NCBI GenBank assembly: GCA_965267475.1
Contig: OZ254079.1
Coordinates: forward strand, 2,728,001-2,792,000
From: JBCBKU01 sp965267475
GTDB lineage: Bacteria > Pseudomonadota > Alphaproteobacteria > Rhodobacterales > Rhodobacteraceae
Length of the DNA: 64,000 nucleotides
Direction of reading: 5' to 3'
Shown here: piece by piece, positions 1 through 8,946 of the stretch
Layout: the number at the start of each line of letters is the position of its first letter
How positions within the stretch are numbered: the first letter of the stretch is position 1
Made by a program: the position numbers and the translations under genes
The notes under the pieces: model-generated
What the model was told of the DNA's origin: nothing
The model's input: the letters and a program-made list of their open reading frames with translations, nothing else
The model's database searches: none

Positions 1-2279
1 GTCCAGGTCGGTGACCCGACCGTCTCGTCACGGATGGTCGTCCCGCCCTGGATCACCTGCACGCGGTAGGCCTCGGTGGACTCACCCAAGGGCACGTCCG
101 TGCCCTCCCAACTGTCGCCATCGATCCGGGTCCGCCGGACCCATGTCACGACCAGGTCTCCGCCCGAAGGCTCGGCAGCAAGATGGGCGGGCGCGTAAGG
201 TCGCAATCCGACCCCGGTCGCCACATGCTGAAGCTGAACATAGCTCGCGTGGTCATAGGGCAGCGCGGCCGGCCCGATGCGATAGTTCCGGGCAAGCCCA
301 CGGGCCGAGGATGGCAAGACCGACTGCCGCAACGCCCCGTCGATCAGGACGAACCGGCTGCCGACCGGCCATGCCGAAGGGATCAATGGCTCGGTCCCCG
401 CCTGTCCGCGAAGGCGCAGCGTCAGGTCAAAGGTGTCGTCATCCACAAGCTCGGCCCCGGCAAACTGGAACACCTCCCAATCGCCCGAAACACCATCCCC
501 AATGGCTGCGATATTCGCACCGTTCAGAACATCCATCTGGCTTGCCGCCAGAAGCGCACCCCGCGACAGCTTGACGCGCAGCGCTGGCCCATTGTCCCAA
601 AGACCGGGTGCTGCGGCCACCAAGGGCGACAGTGTCTCACCAATTGTGGCAGGCGCCGTCACTTGGGTATCAAGCGCAAAACCGTTCTCGGTGGCCGACC
701 GGAACACATTGACGGCCCCCGACCACGGATCAGCAGTCACCGCGATATGGGGCGCGTGGGGAACCTCGTCGCCCGAAATCAGCGGCAAGTCCAACATCAA
801 CGGAAAGACCGGCAAAGGCGCCACGAAACTTGCCGCCGCCGGCAATGTTTCGGGCAGATCCGAAGGTTCCTGAACCTCGCGCTCGATCCGGATGGCATCA
901 ACCACTTGCAGATCGGCGGCCTCCACCTGATCGATCCGGAAATACGCCGTGCCTTCGTCGTTCTGAAGGGCAACGACATCGCCCGCGCCCCGTTCAAGTG
1001 CCGACGGCGGCAAGGCGAACCGCACCCGGTCCCGCCCGATCCGGGCCTCAGCGAGCCACCGCTCGGTGATGGCCTGGGCTTCGGCAGGTCCAAGGACCAA
1101 CGGCAAATCGGTCTGAGTGACCGCGACGCTGCTCTCATCGGCGAAGATCGCCTCGGTCGCCCGGATCTCATAGGCGCCTTCGGATTCTATGAAATTCAGC
1201 CGTAAGCGGCCCGCGGTTTCGGCCTCGGGGCCACGCATGGCAACAATGTCCGCATCGACCTCTCCTGATACCGCCACCTGGTCCGGCGTGACCTGCCCGT
1301 GCACAGCGCCGGTCCGTGACCGGAAAACCAGCGTCCCGTCCCGTTCGATCGCGTCGAACCCATAGGCCAGCATCAAGGGCTGCAACGCCGCCCGCGCGGT
1401 CGCATTGTCCTGAACGGCATAGCCTTTGACGAGCCCGTAAAGCTCGGACACTTCGATATCCGTCACACCGGCGCTCGCACAGATCTCCTTCACGACCGAG
1501 GCTAACGTCCGCGACGCCATCCGCCCATTCAGCCAATGGCCTCGCGCATAGTTCTCGCCATCCGACAATTTCGTCAGATCCGTCGGAAAATACGGATAGG
1601 GCCGCATGTCCCAGGCCCAGACAAAGGCCTTGGAGGCATCGACCATCGGCCCGGAATAGACCGGTGATATCGGGTTGTTCGCCGCGTCTCCCCAATGTCC
1701 CAGCAGCGCCGTCAGATATTGCCACTGGATCAGGTCGTCCCGTCGCCCGGTCGACCCCCTTGGCAAGGCGCTCTCCGAGGATTTGTCATCCAGAAACACG
1801 TTCGGCTGGTTGGTCCCCTTGTCGACCGCAGGACAACCGATCTCATCCAGCCAGGCGGCATCAAATTGGGGGCCTCGCAAAGCCTCCGGGTCCTGCGCCG
1901 AAAAGACCTGGGCAATCGCCCCGTTCGGCCAGACCAAACGGCGCTTCGTTGCCTCCCAGACCGGGCGCCTGTCGGGCGACACGCAGGCCATGATGCCGCT
2001 TGGACCGAACACCATGACGTCGCGCGCCTGGTCATAGGTCTCGCCGATCAGGGCGACCCGCGAAGACCGGCCCGGATCCATGGGCATAGATCCCTCCACC
2101 TCGCTCCGAACCCATTCGGCACCGGCGCGTGTCTTGCCCGCGCCTCGGCCACCCAGACATACCCAGCTGCGCCAATCGCCCTCGGGCGGAAGCTGATGTT
2201 CCATCGCCCAGAACTCGAAAAGATAGGGCAAGGCCAAAAGCCCACCGGGTTCCAGCCCGTCAAGGAAGGTCTCTTGCAC
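1..2279 (-). CDS. GTA large terminase (g2) N-terminus fused in frame to tail protein g15 C-terminus; partial at left edge
   Basis: One open frame starts at GTG 2279 (20 nt inside the end of g1) and runs off position 1, giving about 760 residues with no stop. Residues 1-148 read as the GTA large terminase: Walker A GGRGAGKT at 43-50 and the Walker-B-like FDAAWLDE at 139-146. At residue 149 the sequence changes to CPAVDKGTNQPN, then SPVYSGPMVD and NYARGHWLNGR, which belong to the end of the TIM-barrel-like domain of the GTA g15 tail protein, followed by its putative phage-tail region. The rest of the terminase motor, its nuclease domain, all genes g3-g14 and roughly the first half of g15 are absent. 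I checked the frame across the joint by translating it. This could be a real deletion between short similar sequences or an assembly join. A working terminase or tail protein is unlikely. Confidence 0.85.
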   Translation of the reverse strand, partial: MQETFLDGLEPGGLLALPYLFEFWAMEHQLPPEGDWRSWVCLGGRGAGKTRAGAEWVRSEVEGSMPMDPGRSSRVALIGETYDQARDVMVFGPSGIMACVSPDRRPVWEATKRRLVWPNGAIAQVFSAQDPEALRGPQFDAAWLDEIGCPAVDKGTNQPNVFLDDKSSESALPRGSTGRRDDLIQWQYLTALLGHWGDAANNPISPVYSGPMVDASKAFVWAWDMRPYPYFPTDLTKLSDGENYARGHWLNGRMASRTLASVVKEICASAGVTDIEVSELYGLVKGYAVQDNATARAALQPLMLAYGFDAIERDGTLVFRSRTGAVHGQVTPDQVAVSGEVDADIVAMRGPEAETAGRLRLNFIESEGAYEIRATEAIFADESSVAVTQTDLPLVLGPAEAQAITERWLAEARIGRDRVRFALPPSALERGAGDVVALQNDEGTAYFRIDQVEAADLQVVDAIRIEREVQEPSDLPETLPAAASFVAPLPVFPLMLDLPLISGDEVPHAPHIAVTADPWSGAVNVFRSATENGFALDTQVTAPATIGETLSPLVAAAPGLWDNGPALRVKLSRGALLAASQMDVLNGANIAAIGDGVSGDWEVFQFAGAELVDDDTFDLTLRLRGQAGTEPLIPSAWPVGSRFVLIDGALRQSVLPSSARGLARNYRIGPAALPYDHASYVQLQHVATGVGLRPYAPAHLAAEPSGGDLVVTWVRRTRIDGDSWEGTDVPLGESTEAYRVQVIQGGTTIRDETVGSPTW

Positions 2280-2598
2280 CTTGTGCGGCGCGGAGGCGAT
2301 CCAGGACGCTCCGAACCTGATCCCGTGCGTCGTCGAAGTCGACGGCATAGTCGTGGACGATTCCGGCCTTTTGTCTACTGTCGTGGTCAAGTTTATTCCT
2401 CGCTTCAATCAGCAAATGAACGGATCGCTGAAGGTCGCCGATCCCGTCTTTCAACTCGGCCCGTTTGAGGTCTTCGCCAGCCTCGATCTTCCGGATGAGA
2501 TCTTCGAACAGCAGAGTTGCGCGACGGAATTGGTCATCCGCCGACCGCAAGATCTCTTGCGTGCGTCCTTCATCCGGCAAGGGTTTGATCAGGGTCAT
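2260..2598 (-). CDS. GTA gene 1, small-terminase-like DNA packaging protein
   Basis: A 112-residue protein with the pattern of Rhodobacterales GTA g1, including FRRATLLFEDLIRKIEAGED and a C-terminal VHDYAVDFDDARDQV. The family is the small-terminase-like partner of the large terminase in GTA DNA packaging. The start is the ATG at 2598; the frame could extend upstream to 2679 but that part has no family similarity I recognise. It is the first gene of the GTA cluster and overlaps the fused terminase gene downstream. g1 looks intact, yet the head and tail genes it would serve are missing here, so it is probably a remnant or has lost its role. Confidence 0.75.
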   Translation of the reverse strand: MTLIKPLPDEGRTQEILRSADDQFRRATLLFEDLIRKIEAGEDLKRAELKDGIGDLQRSVHLLIEARNKLDHDSRQKAGIVHDYAVDFDDARDQVRSVLDRLRAAQGARDLP

Positions 2599-2755
2599 GC
2601 CTGGGGCCTGCCTTTCAAACGGGCCCGTCCGTGCAGAAAAAGAAAGCGGCCATCGGGCTATGCCCGCGCCGCTTCCCAAGTCCCTCTAGCTGTGTGCAGT
2701 TCTACCTATGGGCGATGTGTCCGTCAACGCTCAACCGGTTATGCGAGCGCACGCA

Positions 2756-3925
2756 TTATTGATCATTTTGCTGGTCGCGCCGTTCGGCCTCGATCGCGCG
2801 CCACTTTTCGACATTCGCGTTGTGCTCTTCCAGCGTGGTCGCAAAGGCATGGCCCCCTGACCCATCGGCAACGAAGAAAATATAGTCACTGTCATCCGGG
2901 TTCACGGCGGCCTCAATGGCCGCCAGCCCCGGATTTGCAATGGGCGTGACGGGCAGTCCATCGATGACATAGGTGTTCCAGGGGTTGTCATCGCGCAATT
3001 CACTTTGCCGGATGCCGCGGCCCAGTGTGCCCTGCCCCTTGGTGACGCCATAGATCACCGTCGGATCCGTCTGAAGCTTCATGCCCTGCCGCAACCGGTT
3101 GACGAAAACCGCCGCCACCGTGCGCCGCTCTTCGGCGACACTCGTTTCCTTTTCGATGATCGAGGCGAGAATCAACGCCTCCTCTTCCGTTTCGATCGGA
3201 AGATCGTCGGCACGGTTCACCCAGGCCTCTGTAAGACGTTGCGACTGGCGCCGCTCCATGTCCGCAATGATATCCGCGGGCGGCGTGCCTGCCTCCACTT
3301 CGTAACTGTCCGGCGCCAGGGTTCCCTCTGCGGGGACATCTTCAACCGTTCCCAACAGAAACTCGGCCGAGTTCAACGCCTGCACAATCTGCCAACTGGT
3401 GACACCTTCCGCAAAAACGATGCGATATCCGGTATCGGGCTCTTGCCGGACCTTGGCGTAGTCTTCGGTCTCTGCGTCGCCCGCAACCGGATCGAACTCC
3501 GACAAGGTGGCGAACCGGTTCGTTGCCGGATCCAACTCACGCACTTCGATCCGCTGGGATGTCACGCCGACGCGGTACAAGACCTCGGTGCCGCAGGTCG
3601 AGCGCCCATCGCCCGTCACGACATCCAGGATCTCCACCATCGATGCGCCTTCGGACACCAGGAAACTGCCTGCCTTTAACTGGCTGTTCTTGCCCGAGTA
3701 ATCCGAGCCAATCCGAAAAATCGCAGGGTTGCTGACCGCACCAAGTTCAGCGAGCGATTCCGAAACAGCCCGCATGTTCGAGCCGCGTTCCACGCGCAGG
3801 CACACCGTTTCGGTCAAAGGCCCCTCAATCTGGAATTGCCGTTGCCCCCACACCACGACACCGGCCCCCACAAAGAGAAGCACGATCATGATGTTCAGGC
3901 CGTTGGATGCGACCCCGCGCCACAT
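2756..3925 (-). CDS. mltG: Endolytic murein transglycosylase MltG (YceG-like)
   Basis: A 389-residue inner-membrane protein that cleaves nascent peptidoglycan glycan strands and sets their length. It has one N-terminal membrane segment (about residues 11-27) and then the YceG periplasmic domain. The catalytic Glu is E258 in ILASIIEKET, followed by the conserved LQTDPTVIYG stretch. Length is normal. The start ATG overlaps the fabF stop by one base (TGATG), so the two are probably translationally coupled. The GTA locus begins about 160 bases downstream; fabF-mltG next to GTA g1 is a familiar Rhodobacterales arrangement. Confidence 0.93.
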   Translation of the reverse strand: MWRGVASNGLNIMIVLLFVGAGVVVWGQRQFQIEGPLTETVCLRVERGSNMRAVSESLAELGAVSNPAIFRIGSDYSGKNSQLKAGSFLVSEGASMVEILDVVTGDGRSTCGTEVLYRVGVTSQRIEVRELDPATNRFATLSEFDPVAGDAETEDYAKVRQEPDTGYRIVFAEGVTSWQIVQALNSAEFLLGTVEDVPAEGTLAPDSYEVEAGTPPADIIADMERRQSQRLTEAWVNRADDLPIETEEEALILASIIEKETSVAEERRTVAAVFVNRLRQGMKLQTDPTVIYGVTKGQGTLGRGIRQSELRDDNPWNTYVIDGLPVTPIANPGLAAIEAAVNPDDSDYIFFVADGSGGHAFATTLEEHNANVEKWRAIEAERRDQQNDQ

Positions 3926-5187
3926 CAGGCCGCGACTTTCCCAAAGACGACGGACGCGTTCGTGCCACCGAACCCGAACGAGTTTGACAAGGCCACGTTG
4001 ATTTCGCGTTCACGTTTCGCATTTGGCGCAAGGTCCAACTTCGGCTCAATGTCCGGGTTGTCCAGGTTGATGGTCGGGGGCGCCACCTGATCGCGGATCG
4101 CAAGGATCGAGAAGATCCCTTCAACCGCACCCGCCGCGCCGAGCAAGTGCCCGATCGAGGACTTGGTCGAGGTCATCGTCGCCTTCGCCGCTGCATCCCC
4201 CATCATCCGCTCGACGGCACCCAGTTCAATCGTATCGGCCATGGTCGATGTCCCATGGGCGTTGATGTAATCGACTGCCGAGGGCTCCAGCCCGGCACGC
4301 TTCAGCGCCGCCCGCATAGACCGTTCGCCACCATCGCCGTCCTCCGACGGGGCGGTGATGTGATAGGCATCGCCCGACAGACCATAACCCAGGACTTCGG
4401 CGTAAATCTTCGCGCCCCGGGCCATCGCGTGCTCGTATTCTTCCAGCACGACGACGCCCGCTCCTTCCCCCATCACGAACCCGTCCCGGTCCGCGTCATA
4501 GGGGCGCGATGCGCGCTCGGGCTCATTGCCACGCTTCGTCGACAGCGCCTTACAGGCATTGAACCCTGCGATCCCGATCTCGGAAATCGGGCTTTCCGCG
4601 CCACCGGCCACCATGACGTCGGCGTCATCCAGCGCAATCAACCGCGCTGCGTCTCCGATGGCGTGGGCTCCGGTGGAACAGGCGGTGACAACCGCGTGGT
4701 TCGGTCCTTTGAAGCCGTATCGGATCGAGACCTGACCCGAGGCCAGATTGATCAGCGCCGAGGGGATGAAGAACGGCGATACCCGCCTTGGCCCGCGTTC
4801 CTTCAGCAGAACAGCTGTATCCGCGATGGCGGACAACCCGCCAATGCCCGACCCGATCATCACACCTGTGCGCAGCCGCGATTCCTCGTCCTCCGGTGTC
4901 CATCCCGCATCGGCCACCGCCTGATCGGCAGCTTCCATCCCATACAGGATGAACTCATCGACCTTGCGCTGTTCTTTCGGCGCCATGCAGTCATCGGGGT
5001 TAAATGTCCCGTCAGAGCCGTCGCCCCGCGGGATTTCGCACGCATAGGTGGTGGCCAGATGACCCGCATCGAACCGCGTTATTGTGCCCGCGCCGGATTG
5101 CCCGTCTAGAAGCCGTTTCCACGTGACGTCCACCCCGCACCCAAGCGGCGTGACCATTCCCAATCCCGTAACAACTACTCGCCGCAT
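3925..5187 (-). CDS. fabF: 3-oxoacyl-ACP synthase II (KAS II)
   Basis: A 420-residue condensing enzyme that elongates acyl-ACP with malonyl-ACP in type II fatty acid synthesis. The catalytic triad is visible: C170 in VTACSTGAHA, H312 in NAHGTSTMAD and H348 in SSIGHLLGAAGA, with the supporting K343. It starts at ATG 5187. It is close to acpP and fabG but separated from them by a plus-strand gene, so it is probably transcribed with mltG from its own promoter in 5188-5324. Confidence 0.96.
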   Translation of the reverse strand: MRRVVVTGLGMVTPLGCGVDVTWKRLLDGQSGAGTITRFDAGHLATTYACEIPRGDGSDGTFNPDDCMAPKEQRKVDEFILYGMEAADQAVADAGWTPEDEESRLRTGVMIGSGIGGLSAIADTAVLLKERGPRRVSPFFIPSALINLASGQVSIRYGFKGPNHAVVTACSTGAHAIGDAARLIALDDADVMVAGGAESPISEIGIAGFNACKALSTKRGNEPERASRPYDADRDGFVMGEGAGVVVLEEYEHAMARGAKIYAEVLGYGLSGDAYHITAPSEDGDGGERSMRAALKRAGLEPSAVDYINAHGTSTMADTIELGAVERMMGDAAAKATMTSTKSSIGHLLGAAGAVEGIFSILAIRDQVAPPTINLDNPDIEPKLDLAPNAKREREINVALSNSFGFGGTNASVVFGKVAA

Positions 5188-5324
5188 CTTGCCCTCTTTT
5201 TGTGCCTGCGTTGCGCCTCGACGCTAGATCTACACCGTGCAGCGGGATGGATCAATCAACCACCACTGCGCTGATCCCGGCGATTCTCCACCCGTTAACC
5301 GACAATTGCTAGCTAGGGCGCATT

Positions 5325-6215
5325 ATGATTTGCCTGCATGCACTTAGACGCGGATTGGTCCCCTTCATTTTGGCAATGGTCGCGACCTCGGGCCTTGCCT
5401 CGAACAGCCTGAGCTGTCGTGAAGTCCAGCGCATGGTCGATCTTGAAATCGTGGTGGATTGGCTTGCGCGGGCGCATGGCACCGTCGCGGTGGGGCAGAC
5501 CGCGCATGCCGCCCTGCGGGACAGTTTTCCGCCGGATGCATCGGTATCCCACCACTATCGCGACACGGTCGAAACCCTTCGCGACAGCGTTCGGGCCATG
5601 AAAAACGGCGCGCATCCCACAACCCCGTTCACAACGCAATTCAAGGCAGCGATACAGAACCTGAAACGCATCAACGCCTCATCGGACTGCTTTCAGGGAC
5701 GCGGCGAAATCGACCAGCGCCAGAACAGCGAACAAGGGGCCACCTCGCCCTCTCTTGTGGTCAACAACGCACCAAAGGTGAAATCGACCGACGCGCGTGA
5801 CGATGGCCCCAAGCCCATGTCCATTGGTGCATCGGTCGCGGCTTTCGTCGCCTTCGCTTGGGCCGCGGGCGCCTATATGGTTCGACGGGAATTGCGCAGC
5901 AATGCCAAGCGCCACACGTTTGCCTGTCGCCTCACCGTGCGGAACGAAGCCGGCGGGCGCCGCATATTTGGTCGGTCGATGGATATCAGCCGTTCGGGCA
6001 TGCGCGTATCGGCAGAGAACGAATTCAAGAAAGACGACGTTGTCTTGCTAAGCCTGCTTTCAACGGAACTTGAAGCAAAAGTCGTCTGGCGCAGCGACAC
6101 CCATTTCGGCGTTCAATTCACCAGGATCCTGTCCAAGCGCAAGCTGGACGCACTCATGCGCGCCAACAAGGCGATCCCGAGCATGTGGAAACTGGTGTTA
6201 GAGGAACAGATGTAA
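5325..6215 (+). CDS. Membrane-anchored protein with C-terminal PilZ-like domain
   Basis: A 296-residue protein. The N-terminus is a signal peptide or anchor (to about residue 25), followed by a predicted periplasmic region with two cysteines (CREV and SSDCF), a membrane segment at about 166-186 (IGASVAAFVAFAWAAGAYMV), then a cytoplasmic C-terminal domain. That domain holds a loose RxxxR (RRELR) and DISRSGM, which fits the DxSxxG of PilZ cyclic-di-GMP receptors. This suggests a transmembrane c-di-GMP-responsive protein of unknown output. It sits alone on the plus strand between fabF and acpP and ends in a good terminator. PilZ assignment is by motif only, so ligand binding is uncertain. Confidence 0.7.
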   Translation: MICLHALRRGLVPFILAMVATSGLASNSLSCREVQRMVDLEIVVDWLARAHGTVAVGQTAHAALRDSFPPDASVSHHYRDTVETLRDSVRAMKNGAHPTTPFTTQFKAAIQNLKRINASSDCFQGRGEIDQRQNSEQGATSPSLVVNNAPKVKSTDARDDGPKPMSIGASVAAFVAFAWAAGAYMVRRELRSNAKRHTFACRLTVRNEAGGRRIFGRSMDISRSGMRVSAENEFKKDDVVLLSLLSTELEAKVVWRSDTHFGVQFTRILSKRKLDALMRANKAIPSMWKLVLEEQM

Positions 6216-6228
6216 CTCCGGAAACGAC

Positions 6229-6256
6229 AAAGAGCGCCCGAAAGGACGCTCTTTTT
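6229..6256 (+). terminator. Rho-independent terminator after the PilZ-like gene
   Basis: Stem AAAGAGCG (6229-6236) pairs with CGCTCTTT (6247-6254) around a GAAA-containing loop, followed by a run of T. It lies 13 bases after the PilZ-like stop and could also stop acpP transcription arriving from the other side. Confidence 0.85.
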
Positions 6257-6277
6257 CGCATGAACCGAAAGGTAAGC

Positions 6278-6511
6278 TTAGCTGGCTTCGGTTATGAACT
6301 TTACGGCATCGCCAAAAGTTTGGATCGTCTCGGCAGCATCGTCAGGGATCTCAATCCCAAACTCTTCCTCAAACGCCATCACCAATTCAACGGTGTCCAG
6401 GCTGTCAGCGCCCAGATCATCGATAAAGGAAGCGCTTTCAGCCACTTTGCCTTCTTCGACGCCCAGGTGTTCCACCACGATCTTCTTCACGCGATCAGCG
6501 ATGTCGCTCAT
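6278..6511 (-). CDS. acpP: Acyl carrier protein
   Basis: A 77-residue acidic protein with the phosphopantetheine site GADSLDT (S37), the usual length and charge for fatty-acid-synthesis ACP. It carries acyl intermediates between FabD, FabG and FabF, all encoded nearby on the same strand. The 181-base gap to fabG is long enough to hold an acpP promoter, so acpP may be transcribed separately at high level. Confidence 0.97.
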   Translation of the reverse strand: MSDIADRVKKIVVEHLGVEEGKVAESASFIDDLGADSLDTVELVMAFEEEFGIEIPDDAAETIQTFGDAVKFITEAS

Positions 6512-6692
6512 GTTCTATCCTCACGTTCTTCGGGGTCTTCAGACCGCCCGTTAACAGCCCCGCGGGCCCCAATTTTTTCCGCTTTTTCAAACGGAAAGCG
6601 CAAACAGCTTCGATAAAACTGCCCGCGATCTGCGCCGCCTATAGCACACGAAGTCCAGAAGGCAAACGCTTTCACGCCGCACCGTGCGGCGC

Positions 6693-7430
6693 TCAGAACA
6701 TGGCCATTCCGCCGTTTACATGCAAGGTCGCGCCGGTGATATACGCCGCTTCCTGGCTTGAAAGATAAAGCGCGGCCGACGCGATTTCCTCACCCGTGCC
6801 CATCCGGCCCATCGGAACCTGCGTCAAGATGCCCGCCCTCTGGTCATCGGTCAGCTTGTCGGTCATGGCCGTGGTGATGAAGCCCGGTGCGATCGCGTTC
6901 ACGGTGATCCCACGGCTCGCAACCTCGTAGGCCAGGCTTTTCGAGAACCCGACCATCCCCGCCTTCGATGCGGCATAGTTGGTTTGCCCCGGGTTCCCGG
7001 TCGCCCCGACCACCGACGAGACGTTCACGATCCGGCCCCATCTGGCCTTCATCATTCCGCGCACGGATCCGCGGCAAAGCCGCATCGTTGCCGTCAGGTT
7101 CACATCAAGAACGCTTTGCCACTCCTCGTCCGACATCCGCATGAAGATGTTGTCGCGGGTGATCCCGGCATTGTTGATCAGAATGTCCAACGCGCCCATG
7201 GCCTCGGTCGCCTGCTTCGGCAAGGCGTCCACGGCATCGGGGTCGGACAGGTTGCAAGGCAGAACATGGGCGCGGTCGCCGAGTTTCGCCTGAAGCTCTT
7301 CCAACGGCCCGGTCCGCGTGCCGGACAAGCCGACGGTTGCCCCCGCGCCATGCAACGCCTCGGCAATGGCCCCGCCAATCCCACCCGATGCGCCGGTGAT
7401 CAGCGCCGATTTCCCCGTAAGATCAAACAT
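6693..7430 (-). CDS. fabG: 3-oxoacyl-ACP reductase
   Basis: A 245-residue short-chain dehydrogenase that uses NADPH to reduce 3-oxoacyl-ACP. It shows the cofactor motif TGASGGIGG (residues 13-20), NNAG (86-89) and the catalytic S139, Y152 and K156 in VSSVVG and YAASK. The C-terminus HVNGGMAMF is typical of FabG. Its place between fabD and acpP supports the fatty acid role over other SDRs. Confidence 0.96.
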   Translation of the reverse strand: MFDLTGKSALITGASGGIGGAIAEALHGAGATVGLSGTRTGPLEELQAKLGDRAHVLPCNLSDPDAVDALPKQATEAMGALDILINNAGITRDNIFMRMSDEEWQSVLDVNLTATMRLCRGSVRGMMKARWGRIVNVSSVVGATGNPGQTNYAASKAGMVGFSKSLAYEVASRGITVNAIAPGFITTAMTDKLTDDQRAGILTQVPMGRMGTGEEIASAALYLSSQEAAYITGATLHVNGGMAMF

Positions 7431-7457
7431 GTCTGCCCCTTCCTGCCCGGCTGACCT

Positions 7458-7853
7458 TCAGGCCAGCAGTTGTCGTTCGCCCAAGAGATAGCGAACCACA
7501 TCGCTGATGTCGAAGGCCAAAGAGGCAACGTACGTTGCCAAGATCAGTCCCAGGATCCGTCGCGGCCAGTCCGGAACCTCGGGCCGCCGCCACACATGCC
7601 AAAGATAGATAACCAGCGGGACCCACAGAACGACGTGGCTCCAACCAATCAGTCGGGTGTATCCCATCTGATCGAAGGTCCAGAGAACGACCTGGCCGGT
7701 GACCCAGGCCACGGCCACCGTGATCAGCCCAGCGACCCGCGTCTCGCGCCAGATCACCAAAGACATCGGCAGCACGAAAACCCCGAAGGCAAGCCAATAG
7801 TTCCACCAGATGACCCAGGGCGCCTGCGCCTCGATCGCGTCGATCAGTGTCAT
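7458..7853 (-). CDS. Hypothetical multi-pass membrane protein between fabD and fabG
   Basis: About 131 residues starting at ATG 7853, four bases after the fabD stop, so it is probably in the fabD-fabG operon. It has about four hydrophobic segments (NYWLAFGVFVLPMSLVIW, AGLITVAVAWVTGQVVLW, SHVVLWVPLVIYLWHVW, ILGLILATYVASLAF). An upstream in-frame start at 7907 would overlap fabD by about 50 bases and is less likely. I do not recognise a family; its position suggests no more than co-expression with lipid synthesis genes. Confidence 0.7.
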   Translation of the reverse strand: MTLIDAIEAQAPWVIWWNYWLAFGVFVLPMSLVIWRETRVAGLITVAVAWVTGQVVLWTFDQMGYTRLIGWSHVVLWVPLVIYLWHVWRRPEVPDWPRRILGLILATYVASLAFDISDVVRYLLGERQLLA

Positions 7854-7857
7854 GGGC

Positions 7858-8799
7858 TCAGCCCGCCAGCGCCTCCGCCGCAGAAGCGACATCCCCAGGC
7901 GCGCCAACAGCCCGTGTTTCCGTGTCCTTGGCGATCCTTCGGATCATGCCGGACAGCGCCTTGCCTGCCCCGATCTCCCAGAACTCGGTGACCCCCTGGT
8001 TCGCCATCCAGGCCACGCTTTCCCGCCAACGGACCGAATGGGTGATCTGTTCCACAAGCAACGACCGGATCTGATCGGGGTCCGACACGTCATGCGCCAG
8101 GACATTGGCAATCAGGGGCACCGCGGGCGCCTTGAATTCCGCCGCGGCCAATGCCTCGGCCATCACGTCTGCGGCAGGTTGCATCAGCGGAGAGTGGAAG
8201 GGCGCCGAGACGGGCAGCATCAGGGCCCGCTTGGCCCCTTTGTCTTTGGCGAGCGTTGCGGCGCGCTCTACCGCTGCCTTGTGACCCGAAACAACCACTT
8301 GTGCGGGGTCGTTATCGTTGGCGGCCACGCAAACCTCCCCGTCCGCCGCTTCTGCGGCCAATTCGATCACGGCATCAAGACCAAGACCCAAAACCGCTGC
8401 CATGGCGCCCTCGCCCACAGGAACAGCGTCTTGCATGGCCTGGCCACGGGTCCGAAGCAGCCGCGCAGCATCGGCGACCGACAATGTGCCGGCCGCCGCC
8501 AAGGCCGAATACTCGCCCAACGAATGGCCCGCGACAAAGGACGCCGCCGCAATCGAGACGCCTTCGGCTTCAAGGGCACGCATAGCCGCCAGCGATGTCG
8601 CCATCAACGCGGGCTGCGCATTGGCCGTCAGGGTCAACGTCTCTATTTCGCCGTCCCAGATCAGCGCAGACAACGCCTCGCCCAGCGCATCGTCCACCTC
8701 ATCGAACACCGCCTTCGCGGCGGGATACGCCTCGGCCAGATCCTTGCCCATTCCAATAGTCTGGGTGCCTTGCCCCGGAAATACGAACGCGCGTGCCAT
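7858..8799 (-). CDS. fabD: Malonyl-CoA:ACP transacylase
   Basis: A 313-residue enzyme that loads malonyl groups onto ACP. The N-terminus FVFPGQGTQ and the nucleophile elbow GHSLGEYS (S93) are diagnostic, and PFHSPLM follows further on. The ATG at 8799 was chosen because AAAGGGG lies just upstream and the protein then begins MARAFVFPGQG; the frame extends to 8841 without family similarity. It is first in the fabD-(membrane protein)-fabG run. Confidence 0.95.
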   Translation of the reverse strand: MARAFVFPGQGTQTIGMGKDLAEAYPAAKAVFDEVDDALGEALSALIWDGEIETLTLTANAQPALMATSLAAMRALEAEGVSIAAASFVAGHSLGEYSALAAAGTLSVADAARLLRTRGQAMQDAVPVGEGAMAAVLGLGLDAVIELAAEAADGEVCVAANDNDPAQVVVSGHKAAVERAATLAKDKGAKRALMLPVSAPFHSPLMQPAADVMAEALAAAEFKAPAVPLIANVLAHDVSDPDQIRSLLVEQITHSVRWRESVAWMANQGVTEFWEIGAGKALSGMIRRIAKDTETRAVGAPGDVASAAEALAG

Positions 8800-8946
8800 C
8801 GCTGCCCCTTTCTTGCGTTTGACCCGGTCTATCCGGCCCATGCGGGTCAGACAAGCGGCCCGGGCTCGCGCGAACCATTGAAATGAAACGCAATTTAGAG
8901 TAGTGTGTGCTCATTATTTGAAAGACCATTTTTAGGAGCCATTTTC

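Noticed and set aside
183..1205. Plus-strand 340-residue open frame
   Set aside because: It is antisense to the terminase-g15 fusion, has a basic Arg/Pro-rich composition and no recognised domain; the minus-strand frame gives clear GTA protein sequence.
1830..1870. Two separate genes or a frameshift at the g2-g15 joint
   Set aside because: Codon-by-codon translation of the minus strand is continuous through the joint with no stop or shift, and no ribosome site starts a second gene there.
4147..5109. Plus-strand 320-residue open frame
   Set aside because: Antisense to fabF, whose active-site residues are all visible; long antisense frames are expected in DNA of this GC content.
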